A stretch of 58,216 nucleotides of DNA, from positions 1 to 58,216 of the forward strand of contig JAUIID010000005.1 in assembly GCA_030431615.1 (NCBI GenBank), given 5' to 3'. The translations under genes were made by a program, and so were the position numbers. Within the stretch, counting starts at the first letter, position 1, and every line of letters starts with the position of its first letter. Source of the DNA: Alphaproteobacteria bacterium. Its GTDB lineage: Bacteria > Pseudomonadota > Alphaproteobacteria > Geminicoccales > Geminicoccaceae. The notes beneath the pieces were generated by a model. That model made no database searches, had not been told where the DNA came from, and saw only the letters and a program-made list of their open reading frames with translations. Below are positions 17,940-25,887 of this stretch, piece after piece.

Positions 17940-18221
17940 ATGTTCTTTCGCGGCAGCCGCTACGAGGCAGTGGAGACGGCGACCCTGAGAAGCGCCGACG
18001 GCGGCGAGGTCCGCTACAAGCGGCTGCGGCCGGTGCCCGCCGAGCCCGTGCAGATGGCCTATGTCGTGCAGGACGGCGACCGCATCGACACGGTCGCCTG
18101 GAACGTCTTTCGCGACCCCGAGATGTGGTGGCGCATCGCGGACGCCAATGCCGATCTCACCCCCGAAGGGTTGACCGACACGCCGGGCCGGGTGCTCGCC
18201 GTGGCGCTGCCGGTGCGCTGA
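17940..18221 (+). CDS. Small LysM-like eCIS protein (93 aa)
   Basis: A 93-residue protein. Residues 38-92 read as a LysM-type module: MAYVVQDGDRIDTVAWNVFRDPEMWWRIADANADLTPEGL, then TPGRVLAVALPV. This matches phage tail protein X and the LysM modules of gp53 and Afp7-type baseplate proteins, which anchor the hub-tube junction rather than peptidoglycan. ATG 17940 follows AAGGAGACG at a good distance. It sits between the adaptor gene (17268) and the gpD-like hub gene (18234). Confidence in the fold is good; the position in the particle is inferred from relatives. Confidence 0.85.
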   Translation: MFFRGSRYEAVETATLRSADGGEVRYKRLRPVPAEPVQMAYVVQDGDRIDTVAWNVFRDPEMWWRIADANADLTPEGLTDTPGRVLAVALPVR

Positions 18222-18233
18222 GCAGGGCGTCCT

Positions 18234-19376
18234 GTGCAGATCATCCCCTCCTTCTTCATCGTCCAGGTGCTGAAGGCGCCCTTGCCGAAGCCCTTCGTCG
18301 ACGCGCTCGAGAGCATCGAGGTCGAGTGCTCGACCGACGCGGCGTCGATCCTCCGCCTGCGCTTCGCACTCTCGCGCAACTTCCTGGGCGACTGGGACTT
18401 GCTGATGCTCGACCTCTTCCGGCCGATGCTGCCGGTCTCGGTGCGGCTCGCCTTCGGCAGCTTCGTGCCCGAGACCCTGGTCAACGGCTATGTTCGGGAA
18501 ACGCGGCTCCTGAACGGCGACCGGCCGGGACAGGCACGGCTCGAGGTGGTGGCGCTCGATGCGACGGCGACCCTGATGAACCACATCGAGCAGCCGATGC
18601 CCTACCCGAACCAGCCCGACAACGTCGTCGCCATGCAGATGTTCGCCCGCTACGGGATCATCGCCGCACCGCCGACCGTCTGGCCGGTGCCGATGACCCG
18701 CACTGTGCTGGACACGCAGACGACGGTCCGCGCACCCGACATCCGCTATCTTAGGCGGGCGGCGCGGCTGCACGGGCACGAGCTCTACGTGCAGCCGGAA
18801 CCGCTCTCCGGCCTCGACATCGCCCATTTCCACCCGCCCTTCACAGCACTGCCGACGCAGGGCGTGCTCTCGACCGACTTCGGGGCCGCTACCAACCTCT
18901 TCGGGTTCAACGTCACCTATGACGCGCTCCGCCCGACCATGGCGCTCGGCGTGGCCGTCGATGCCCGGACCAAGGCGCCGATCCCGGCGGTCGTGCCGAT
19001 CGCGACCGAGCCGCCCATGGGCCTCGAGCCGGCGCATCTGCGGGTGCTGCCGCCGGCGATCACCCGGCCCCTGATGTGCGACGCCGCCAATCCGGCCGAG
19101 GCGATCCTGCAGGCGCGGAGCCTCGCCAACCGCACCAGCCGGGCGCTCAAGGCCAGCGGCACGGTCGACGGGCTCAAGTTCGGCCGCATCCTCAGGGCGG
19201 GGCTGCCGGTGGCGATCCGCGGCGCCGGCCGGCAGCACAGCGGCAATTACTACGTCACGAGGGTCACCCACACGATCCGGCGCGGCAGCTACGAGCAGGG
19301 CTTCGAGGCCTGGCGCAACGCCGTCGGGCTGACGGGTGCCGAGCTCTTCATCGATCCCATGGCTCTCGCCAGCTGA
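18234..19376 (+). CDS. eCIS hub protein, phage late control D / VgrG N-terminal (gp27-like)
   Basis: A 380-residue protein corresponding to the gp27-like part of VgrG. It has the two-barrel pattern: FVDALESIEVECSTDAASILRLRFALSRNF near the start, LVNGYVRETRL, ARLEVVALDATATLMNHIEQ, and at the C-terminus PVAIRGAGRQHSGNYYVTRVTHTIRRGSYEQGFEAWRNAVG, the classic end of this family. GTG 18234 is 12 bases after the LysM stop and is preceded by GCAGGGCG. The next gene supplies the OB-fold/spike part, so the VgrG function is split over two genes as in phages and many eCIS. It would form the trimeric hub joining tube and spike. Confidence 0.9.
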   Translation: MQIIPSFFIVQVLKAPLPKPFVDALESIEVECSTDAASILRLRFALSRNFLGDWDLLMLDLFRPMLPVSVRLAFGSFVPETLVNGYVRETRLLNGDRPGQARLEVVALDATATLMNHIEQPMPYPNQPDNVVAMQMFARYGIIAAPPTVWPVPMTRTVLDTQTTVRAPDIRYLRRAARLHGHELYVQPEPLSGLDIAHFHPPFTALPTQGVLSTDFGAATNLFGFNVTYDALRPTMALGVAVDARTKAPIPAVVPIATEPPMGLEPAHLRVLPPAITRPLMCDAANPAEAILQARSLANRTSRALKASGTVDGLKFGRILRAGLPVAIRGAGRQHSGNYYVTRVTHTIRRGSYEQGFEAWRNAVGLTGAELFIDPMALAS

Positions 19377-19390
19377 AGGAGATGCAAGCG

Positions 19391-20104
19391 ATGCTCGACG
19401 AGACGATGGACCTGGATGGCGCTTGCGACCCGCAGGACCGGCTCTTCGGCAAGTATCGCGGTATCGTCCTGAACAACCAGGACCCGCTTCGTCTCGGCCG
19501 CATCCAGGCGATGATCCCGGAAGTGCTGGGGGAGATCCCCTCCGGCTGGGCCAGCCCCTGCACGCCCTATGCCGGCATGCTCGCCGGGTTCTACGCGGTG
19601 CCGCTGCCCGGCGCCGGGGTCTGGATCGAGTTCGAGGCGGGCGACGTGTCGCGGCCGATCTGGGTCGGCGGCTGGTGGGCGGCCGGCGAGATTCCGCCCA
19701 AGGCCGCGGCGGCGCCGGCCATGACCACCGACAAGGTGCTGCGCAGCGATACCGGCTTCTCGATCGTGCTCGACGATCTGGGCCAGACCATCGTCATCAG
19801 CGATGCCGTCGGCACCAACCAGGTCGAGGTCAGCCTCGCCACCGGCACGGTGACGCTGAAGGGCATGGCGCGGGTGGTGAGCGCCGCCCCGCTCGTCCAG
19901 CACGGCAGCGACACCGCCGCCCACCCGGCCGTGCTCGGCGACCAGCTCATGGCCTATCTCTCGACGCTGGTCGCCATGTTCAACGCCCATGTCCATCCGG
20001 GCGAGCTGGCGCTCGGCGTGCTGCCGGTGACGCCGGCGCCGGCGGTAGCACCCTTCCCGCCGCCGCCGGCCTCGATCCTGTCCACCAAGGTGCTGCTGGA
20101 GTAG
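19391..20104 (+). CDS. eCIS spike protein, baseplate assembly protein V (gp5/VgrG OB-fold)
   Basis: A 237-residue protein with the OB-fold of gpV/gp5: FGKYRGIVLNNQDPLRLGRIQAMIPEVLG, then YAVPLPGAGVWIEFEAGDVSRPIWVGGWW. The segment LRSDTGFSIVLDDLGQTIVISDAVG followed by VEVSLATGTVTLKG is the start of a triple-stranded beta-helix needle. The C-terminus (HVHPGELALGVLPVTPAPA...) is Pro-rich and has no PAAR motif, so a separate tip is missing or unrecognised. ATG 19391 was chosen because AAGGAG lies 9 bases upstream; ATG 19382 directly touches that site. It forms the membrane-piercing spike below the hub. Confidence 0.9.
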   Translation: MLDETMDLDGACDPQDRLFGKYRGIVLNNQDPLRLGRIQAMIPEVLGEIPSGWASPCTPYAGMLAGFYAVPLPGAGVWIEFEAGDVSRPIWVGGWWAAGEIPPKAAAAPAMTTDKVLRSDTGFSIVLDDLGQTIVISDAVGTNQVEVSLATGTVTLKGMARVVSAAPLVQHGSDTAAHPAVLGDQLMAYLSTLVAMFNAHVHPGELALGVLPVTPAPAVAPFPPPPASILSTKVLLE

Positions 20105-20109
20105 CGGCG

Positions 20110-20367
20110 ATGGCGCTAAAGGCCGGCACGCAGGCGGACTGGACGGGCAGCCTCGCCGGGCTGATCGAGGAGCGGCTCGAAGCGCTTCTCCTCGCCGACG
20201 GCCTGCCCGGCCTGCCGGATGGGCCGGAAGAGCAGGTGCGCGGCCGCCGGCACCTCTTCCTCGCTATCGCCCAGGCCGTGGTCGAGCACCTGCACGCCAA
20301 CCCCGACGCCTTCGTCCTGCGTGACTCCCCGCGCCAGACACTGCTCAGGATCGAGAGGGCGCCGTGA
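20110..20367 (+). CDS. Small eCIS protein between spike and gp25 genes (85 aa), unknown
   Basis: I do not recognise a family. It is 85 residues and mostly helical: WTGSLAGLIEERLEALLLADG and RRHLFLAIAQAVVEHLHANPDAFVLRD. Start ATG 20110 lies 5 bases after the spike stop and its stop overlaps the GTG of the gp25 gene, so it is a genuine operon member. It lacks Cys, signal peptide and membrane segments. The position suggests a baseplate accessory or a chaperone of the spike. It is not PAAR-like by sequence. Confidence 0.75.
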   Translation: MALKAGTQADWTGSLAGLIEERLEALLLADGLPGLPDGPEEQVRGRRHLFLAIAQAVVEHLHANPDAFVLRDSPRQTLLRIERAP

Positions 20368-20741
20368 GCGAAGGGCCGGTCTGGCTCGACCATCCCTGGC
20401 ATGTCGACGCCACCGGGCGGACGGCGGTCGTGGCCGAGGACGGCCGCATTCGCGATATGATCGAGCAGGTCCTCTTCACGGGCCCGGGCGAGCGGGTGAT
20501 GCGCCCGGATTTCGGCTGCGGGCTGAAGCAGCTCGTCTTCATGCCGGCCTCGGACGCGCTCGCTGCCTCCACCCAGCAGCTGGTGCAGGGCTCGCTGATG
20601 CGCTGGCTCGAGGGGGTGATCGCCGTCGAGGCGGTCAATTGCGAGATCGGCGACGGGTCGATCGCGGTCACCGTGGTCTGGCGCAAGCTGGACACCGGCG
20701 AGCGCCAGGACGGCCGCTTCGTGCGCGAGGTGGTGGCATGA
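20364..20741 (+). CDS. eCIS baseplate wedge protein gp25/Afp9-like
   Basis: A 125-residue protein of the IraD/gp25-like family. Hallmarks are the central RIRDMIEQVLFTGPGERVMRPDFGCGLKQLVFMP, where the GERVxRPxFGxGL motif is diagnostic, and a C-terminal strand pair (SIAVTVVWRKL) with VREVV. gp25 is the conserved wedge protein that nucleates sheath assembly at the baseplate. GTG 20364 overlaps the preceding stop (GTGA), and the stop overlaps the ATG of the next gene. Identification is firm from motif and context. Confidence 0.93.
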   Translation: MSEGPVWLDHPWHVDATGRTAVVAEDGRIRDMIEQVLFTGPGERVMRPDFGCGLKQLVFMPASDALAASTQQLVQGSLMRWLEGVIAVEAVNCEIGDGSIAVTVVWRKLDTGERQDGRFVREVVA

Positions 20742-23380
20742 GCCTCGATACCGATCTTCTCTGCCGCGAGGACGAGCGCCGGGCACTCCTGCTCGAGCAT
20801 CCGACCCTGAACGGCATCGATTATGTCGAGTATGACGAGTTCCCGGCCCTGCCCGCGGCCCAGCGCTACCGGCTCGCGATAACCTTCCTGAAGACGCCGC
20901 CCGCCGGGCTCACCGGCGCCGACGTCGCCATCACCGGTGGCGTGCGCAACACCGGCATCCAGGCGCTGCCCGGGCCGCTCACGGCGGCCGCCTCCCCGCC
21001 CGAGCCGCCGCACACGCTTTTCGCGCAGCTCGACGGATCGGGCGACCTCTCGGACTATGTCGTGACGGTCCGCCACCCGGATCTCGACCGGCGGCTCGAC
21101 CATGCGCCCTTCAGCTTCAAGGCCGGCTGCCCGAGCGAGCTGGACTGCCGGGCGGTCCGGGCTTGCGAGCCGGAGCCCGTGGAGGAGCCGAGGCTCGACT
21201 ACCTCGCCAAGGACTTCGCCAGCTTCCGCCGGCTGATGCTGGACCTCGCCCGCAGCCGCAACCCGCGCTGGAACGAGGTCGTCCCGGCGGAGCTCGGCAC
21301 GACCCTGGTCGAGCTCCTCGCCTACAAGGGCGACCTCCTGAGCTGGTCGCAGGATGCGGTTGCCACCGAGGCTTTCCTCGAGACCTGCCGCCTTCGGGTC
21401 TCGGCCAGGCGTCATGCGCGGCTCGTCGACTACCGCATGCATGACGGGCGCAATGCCGCGGGCTTCGTCGTGCTCGAGGCGAAGGACGGCTCGCCCGCTA
21501 ACGGCGTGGTGCCGACCGGGACCCGTTTCCTCACCCGCCTGCGGCGACCGCTGCGCGGCCAGCCCGGCACGCCCGGGCCGGTCATCACCAGCCTCGCCGA
21601 GAGTGCTTTCGACCACGACCCGGCGCTCCGCGAGGCGCTGGTCTTCGAGGCGAGCGCCCGCACCCGCGTGCTGCCGGCGCTCAACCGGCTCTTCGTGCAC
21701 GAGATGGGCGATGCCGCGTGCTGCCTGCCGAAGGGTGCAAGGCAGGCTTGCCTCTTCGGCGTCGATGCGGGGCTCGAGGCCTATGCGCCGCCGCTCGAGG
21801 CGGGCGACTGGCTGCTCATCGAGGAGGTCAAGGGTGTGGCGAGCGGTGCCGCCGTCGACCTCGATCCAGCCAGGCGGAAATTCGTGCGACTCGTCGAGGT
21901 GCAGAAGACGACGCCCGCCACGTCGCCGGCCGTGCCGCCGCCACTGACCGACCCCGTCTTCAAGCGGAGCGTCGGCGGGACGGCGGCGGAGCCGGTCCTG
22001 CAGCCGGTCAAGGCCGGCGACGAGGCGGCCCCAAGGTTGCCGCTCGTCCGGGTGACGTGGCGGGAGGCCGATGCCCTGACCATGCCCTTCTGCCTCTCGA
22101 CGACGACCTCGCGCGGCCAGTCGATCGACCATGTCTCGATCGTGCGCGGCAATGTCGTGCCGGTCGACCATGGCCGGACCGTACGGGCGGATCTGGGCGA
22201 CCTGCCGGCGGAGCTTCCTGGTTTCGCTCGGGCCGCGACTAGGCGCCTCGAGCTGGCACCCCTGACCGTCGAGGCCCCGCCCGAGGCGGGCCCGCGCGAC
22301 GCTTCGGACCGGCCGCTCGCCGGCCGCCACGGGCTGGATCGCGACGTCCGCGACTGCCTGCCTGCGGTGCGGCTGCGGCTGACCCTGCCGGGCGCCCCGC
22401 CGGCCTGGTGGCAGGCCGTGACGGATCTTCTGGGCAGCGGCCCGTTCGAGGAGCATTTCGTCGCCGAGATCGACAATTCGGGTGCGGCCACGCTGCGCTT
22501 CGGTGATGGCGTGCATGGGCGGAGTGCCGCGGGTGCGACGTCGATCGAGGCGCATGCCCGGATCGGCAACGGGGCAGCCGGCAATGTCGGCCGGGATGCC
22601 GTGTCCCACGCCGTCTTCATCGCCCCGGCCGCGGCGCCCGACAGCTTTCCGGACCTCCTGGCCGTGCGCCAGCCGTTGGCGATGGCGCACGGCCAGGAGC
22701 CTGAGTCCATCAAGGAAGTGCGCGAGCTCGCCGGCGCCGCCATGCGTGCCGTGCAGTTCCGCGCCGTCACGGAGGCAGACTGGGAGGAACGTGCGCTCGC
22801 CGTGCCGGGCGTCGCTGACGCCAAGGCGACCTTCCGCTGGACAGGCAGCTGGCACACCGTCTTCGTCGCCCTCCACCCCGTCGATCCGGCGGATCTCGTG
22901 ATCCTGCCGGGCGGCCGCGTTAGGCTCGCACGAGGCTTCAGGAGCCGGACCAGGGCCGCGCTCGGCCGGGTGCGGCTCGCCGGCTACGACCTGGTCCTCG
23001 ATACCGCCACATATGTGCCGCTGTATCTCGCCATCCGGCTCTGCGTCGCCACCGGCCATTTCCGGGGCCAGGTGCTGGCAGCCGTCGGCGAGCGCCTGTC
23101 GAACCGGCGCCTCGCCGATGGCCGGGCCGGCTTCTTCCACGTCTCCCGCCTGCGCTTCGGCTCGGCGATCAGGCTCAGCCGGATCATCGCACTCGTGCAG
23201 GAGGTGCCGGGCGTCGCCTCGCTCGAGGTCAGGGCGTTCCATCGCTACTGGGGGTTGCCCAATGGCGAGCTCGACTCGGGCTCGCTGCCGCTCGGGCCCT
23301 TCGAGATCGCCCGGCTCGACAACGACCCGAGCCTGCCGGAGAACGGCGTGCTCGAGCTCGACGCGGTGGGTGGGCTCTGA
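20738..23380 (+). CDS. eCIS baseplate wedge protein 1 (baseplate J/gp6, Afp11-like)
   Basis: An 880-residue putative baseplate assembly protein. The N-terminal 130 residues form a beta-rich extension ending in a Cys cluster (GCPSELDCRAVRACEPEP, about residues 130-146). It is followed by LDYLAKDFASFRRLMLDLARSRNPRWNE and GTTLVELLAYKGDLLSWSQDAVATEAFLETCRLRVSARRHARLVDYRMHDG, the recognised start of this family. The C-terminal third has the baseplate J pattern: TLRFGDGVHGR, ARIGNGAAGNVGRD, AVTEADWEERALAVPGVADAKA and YVPLYLAIRLCV. The partner below is a second protein of the same family, so the two probably form the wedge heterodimer. ATG 20738 overlaps the gp25 stop. Confidence 0.92.
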   Translation: MSLDTDLLCREDERRALLLEHPTLNGIDYVEYDEFPALPAAQRYRLAITFLKTPPAGLTGADVAITGGVRNTGIQALPGPLTAAASPPEPPHTLFAQLDGSGDLSDYVVTVRHPDLDRRLDHAPFSFKAGCPSELDCRAVRACEPEPVEEPRLDYLAKDFASFRRLMLDLARSRNPRWNEVVPAELGTTLVELLAYKGDLLSWSQDAVATEAFLETCRLRVSARRHARLVDYRMHDGRNAAGFVVLEAKDGSPANGVVPTGTRFLTRLRRPLRGQPGTPGPVITSLAESAFDHDPALREALVFEASARTRVLPALNRLFVHEMGDAACCLPKGARQACLFGVDAGLEAYAPPLEAGDWLLIEEVKGVASGAAVDLDPARRKFVRLVEVQKTTPATSPAVPPPLTDPVFKRSVGGTAAEPVLQPVKAGDEAAPRLPLVRVTWREADALTMPFCLSTTTSRGQSIDHVSIVRGNVVPVDHGRTVRADLGDLPAELPGFARAATRRLELAPLTVEAPPEAGPRDASDRPLAGRHGLDRDVRDCLPAVRLRLTLPGAPPAWWQAVTDLLGSGPFEEHFVAEIDNSGAATLRFGDGVHGRSAAGATSIEAHARIGNGAAGNVGRDAVSHAVFIAPAAAPDSFPDLLAVRQPLAMAHGQEPESIKEVRELAGAAMRAVQFRAVTEADWEERALAVPGVADAKATFRWTGSWHTVFVALHPVDPADLVILPGGRVRLARGFRSRTRAALGRVRLAGYDLVLDTATYVPLYLAIRLCVATGHFRGQVLAAVGERLSNRRLADGRAGFFHVSRLRFGSAIRLSRIIALVQEVPGVASLEVRAFHRYWGLPNGELDSGSLPLGPFEIARLDNDPSLPENGVLELDAVGGL

Positions 23381-23382
23381 GC

Positions 23383-25887
23383 ATGGCCGGCCTGGACCCC
23401 TGCCATTGCTGCGAGCCGCCCGTCGGTGCCACGCCGGTGCGCATCTGGAATCGCCCGGGCCTGCCGTCGATCGAGGGGCGCGTCGGCAGCTTTGCGAGCT
23501 TCCGTGCCGCCATGCTGGCGGCCCTCGCCCGCGAGCTGCCCGAGCTGGCGACCCGGGCCGGCGACGACCATTCGATCACCCTGCTCGAGCTCTGGGCCGC
23601 CGTCGCCGACGTCCTCACCTTCTATCAGGAGCGGATCGCCAACGAGGTCTATCTCCGCACGGCACCGCACCGCTCGTCCGTGCGCATGCTGGCGGCCCTC
23701 CTCGACTACCAGCCACGCCCGGGGCTCTCGGCCGAGGCGGATCTCGCCTTCGCCCTGGACGAGGGGGCGGCGCTGACCATTGCCGCCGGGGTCCGGGTGA
23801 TGAGCCTGCCGGGCGCCGGCGAGCAGCCGCAGACCTTCGAGACGCTAGACGCGTGCGAGGGCCTGGCCGCCCTCAATCGCCTGCGCGCACGGCCGGTGCC
23901 CGTGGCCGACCGGCCGCTCGCCGCTGACCGCGACCGGGCCATCCTGCTGGACGGCGGCCCCGCGCTAGCGGCGGGGGACCGGCTCGCCTTCTGGACCGCC
24001 GGCGCGCTCGAGGAGAAGCGCGTCGTCTCCGTCGTGCCGGCGGACGGGCTCCGCCGGCTCGTCTGGTCGCCACCGCTCGCCCGGGACCTGCCGCCGGCGC
24101 CGGCGGCGATCAGCGGCGGCCAGGTGCATCGCATCCGCCGGAGCCTTCGGTTCTTCGGCTGGGACGCGCCGAACAGCCACCCGGCCTACGACCCCGGGAA
24201 GTACAACGCCGCCACGAAGAAATGGAACCCGCCGCCTTCCTGGCGGACGGAGGACCTGACGAGCCAGCTCGCCCTCCCCGAGGCTTCGCTACCCCCGAAC
24301 CCGTTCACCTGGCCGCTGGACGGCAAGGTCGACGGGCTGACGGCGGGAACGAAGCTGCTCATCCGGCACGGCAATACGGTGCGCCTCGTGACCGTGACAT
24401 CCGTCGCCGAGGCGCCGCGCGAGCTCGGGCCGCTGAAGGCCACGGTGACCGTGCTGACGCTGAGCGGCACCGCGGGCCTCGCCATCACCGACCGGCGCAC
24501 CGCAGAGGTGCTGGAAGTCGAGCCGGAGGCCCTGACGTTCCGTGACCACAGCTATCCGGCGCAGATCACGGGCGGGCGGGTGACGCTCTCGCCCGATCCG
24601 GGGGTGCCGATCGAGCGGGGGCGACGGGTGCTCATCGACGACGGCAAGGGCGGCGTCCACGCCGCCCGGGTGACCGGGACCGAGGTGCTCGCCGAGGGCC
24701 CGCTCGCGGTCGACTTCACGCCCGCCCTGCCGGCCGCAATCGATGCCGAGGACGCGGTCCTCTGGGGCAACGTCGCACGTGCCGGGCATGGCGAGACGCA
24801 GCCGCCGGAGACGCTCGGCGACGGCGACGGGGCGGCCCTCTTCCAGGCCTGGGCGCTGGGCCGGCCGGAGCTCAGTCGGCGGGCTTCGGCGAAGTCGCCT
24901 ATGGGCGAGGCGGAGCTCACCCTCCTCGTCGACGGCGTGCGCTGGCAGGCAGTGGAAAGCCTCTACGGCAAGGCCGGGGACGCCACGGTCTTCAGGCTGG
25001 CCGAGGGCGACGACCAGAAGGCGCTCGTCACCTTTGGCGACGGGCGCCGGGGTGCCCGGTTGCCGTCCGGGCGCGGCAATGTCGTGGCACACTACCGCAA
25101 GGGCCGGGGCCTCGCGGGGCTGGTGGCGGCGCACAAGCTCAATATCCTCCTCAACCGGCCGCCCGGCCTGCGCGATGCCACCAACCCGGCACCGACCGAG
25201 GGCGGGGCCGATGCCGAAACGCTCGACCAGGCGCGCGAGAACGCGCCGGTCAGCGTGCGCACCTTCGGGCGCATCGTGTCGCTCGAGGACTTTGCCTGGC
25301 TCGCCACCGCCTCGGGCGAGATCGCCAAGGCCCAGGCGAGCTGGGTCTGGCGGGGCCTCGAGCACTCGGTCCACCTCACCGTGGCAGCACAGGGTGGTGG
25401 TGCGCTCGGCACGGTGGCGATGGCGCGCCTGCACGCAGCGCTCGGGGCGGCCCGCGACCCGAACCATGCGCTGCTGATCGACAACGCGCTGGCAGTACCG
25501 ATCACCGTCGCGGCGAAGCTCGTCGTCCTGCCGTCCTTCGTTCGGGAGACCGTGCTGGAGACGGCCCGGGCACGGCTGCTCGACCGGCTCTCCTTCGAGC
25601 GGGCGGAGCTCGGCCGGCCCTTGCATGCGAGCCAGGTGATCGCCGAGCTGCAGGCGGTCGACGGGGTCGATGGCGTCGACCTCGACGTCCTGCACTTCAC
25701 GGGCTGGACCGGCTGGTCGGCGGCCAAACTCGCGGCCAGGGGTGCGACGAGCGCACCCGCCCAGCCGCATCTTCGCCTCTTCGGCGCGCGCCCGGGAGGA
25801 GATGCCGGCGCGGAAGTCAACCCGGCCGAACTCGCCACACTTGCCGACGCCGACCTCACCCTTTCGGCCACGGGAGGCATCGGATGA
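23383..25887 (+). CDS. eCIS baseplate wedge protein 2 (putative baseplate assembly protein)
   Basis: An 834-residue second member of the baseplate J-like family. The N-terminus has Cys7, Cys9 and Cys10 (DPCHCCEPP), then SFASFRAAMLAAL, DDHSITLLELWAAVADVLTFYQERIANEVYLRTAPHRSSVRMLAALLDYQPRPG, the expected family block. The C-terminal half has VTFGDGRRGARLPSGRGNVVAHYRKG, VRTFGRIVSLEDFAWLATASGEIAKAQASWVW and HASQVIAELQAVDGVDGVDLDVL. It differs in the middle from the preceding protein (a 200-residue beta-rich insert around 250-450). ATG 23383 is 2 bases after the previous stop; the stop overlaps the next start. It builds the baseplate ring with its neighbour. Confidence 0.9.
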   Translation: MAGLDPCHCCEPPVGATPVRIWNRPGLPSIEGRVGSFASFRAAMLAALARELPELATRAGDDHSITLLELWAAVADVLTFYQERIANEVYLRTAPHRSSVRMLAALLDYQPRPGLSAEADLAFALDEGAALTIAAGVRVMSLPGAGEQPQTFETLDACEGLAALNRLRARPVPVADRPLAADRDRAILLDGGPALAAGDRLAFWTAGALEEKRVVSVVPADGLRRLVWSPPLARDLPPAPAAISGGQVHRIRRSLRFFGWDAPNSHPAYDPGKYNAATKKWNPPPSWRTEDLTSQLALPEASLPPNPFTWPLDGKVDGLTAGTKLLIRHGNTVRLVTVTSVAEAPRELGPLKATVTVLTLSGTAGLAITDRRTAEVLEVEPEALTFRDHSYPAQITGGRVTLSPDPGVPIERGRRVLIDDGKGGVHAARVTGTEVLAEGPLAVDFTPALPAAIDAEDAVLWGNVARAGHGETQPPETLGDGDGAALFQAWALGRPELSRRASAKSPMGEAELTLLVDGVRWQAVESLYGKAGDATVFRLAEGDDQKALVTFGDGRRGARLPSGRGNVVAHYRKGRGLAGLVAAHKLNILLNRPPGLRDATNPAPTEGGADAETLDQARENAPVSVRTFGRIVSLEDFAWLATASGEIAKAQASWVWRGLEHSVHLTVAAQGGGALGTVAMARLHAALGAARDPNHALLIDNALAVPITVAAKLVVLPSFVRETVLETARARLLDRLSFERAELGRPLHASQVIAELQAVDGVDGVDLDVLHFTGWTGWSAAKLAARGATSAPAQPHLRLFGARPGGDAGAEVNPAELATLADADLTLSATGGIG

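Noticed and set aside
20345-23242. 965-codon minus-strand open frame opposite the gp25 and baseplate genes
   Set aside because: Runs across three convincing plus-strand genes and has no family signature.
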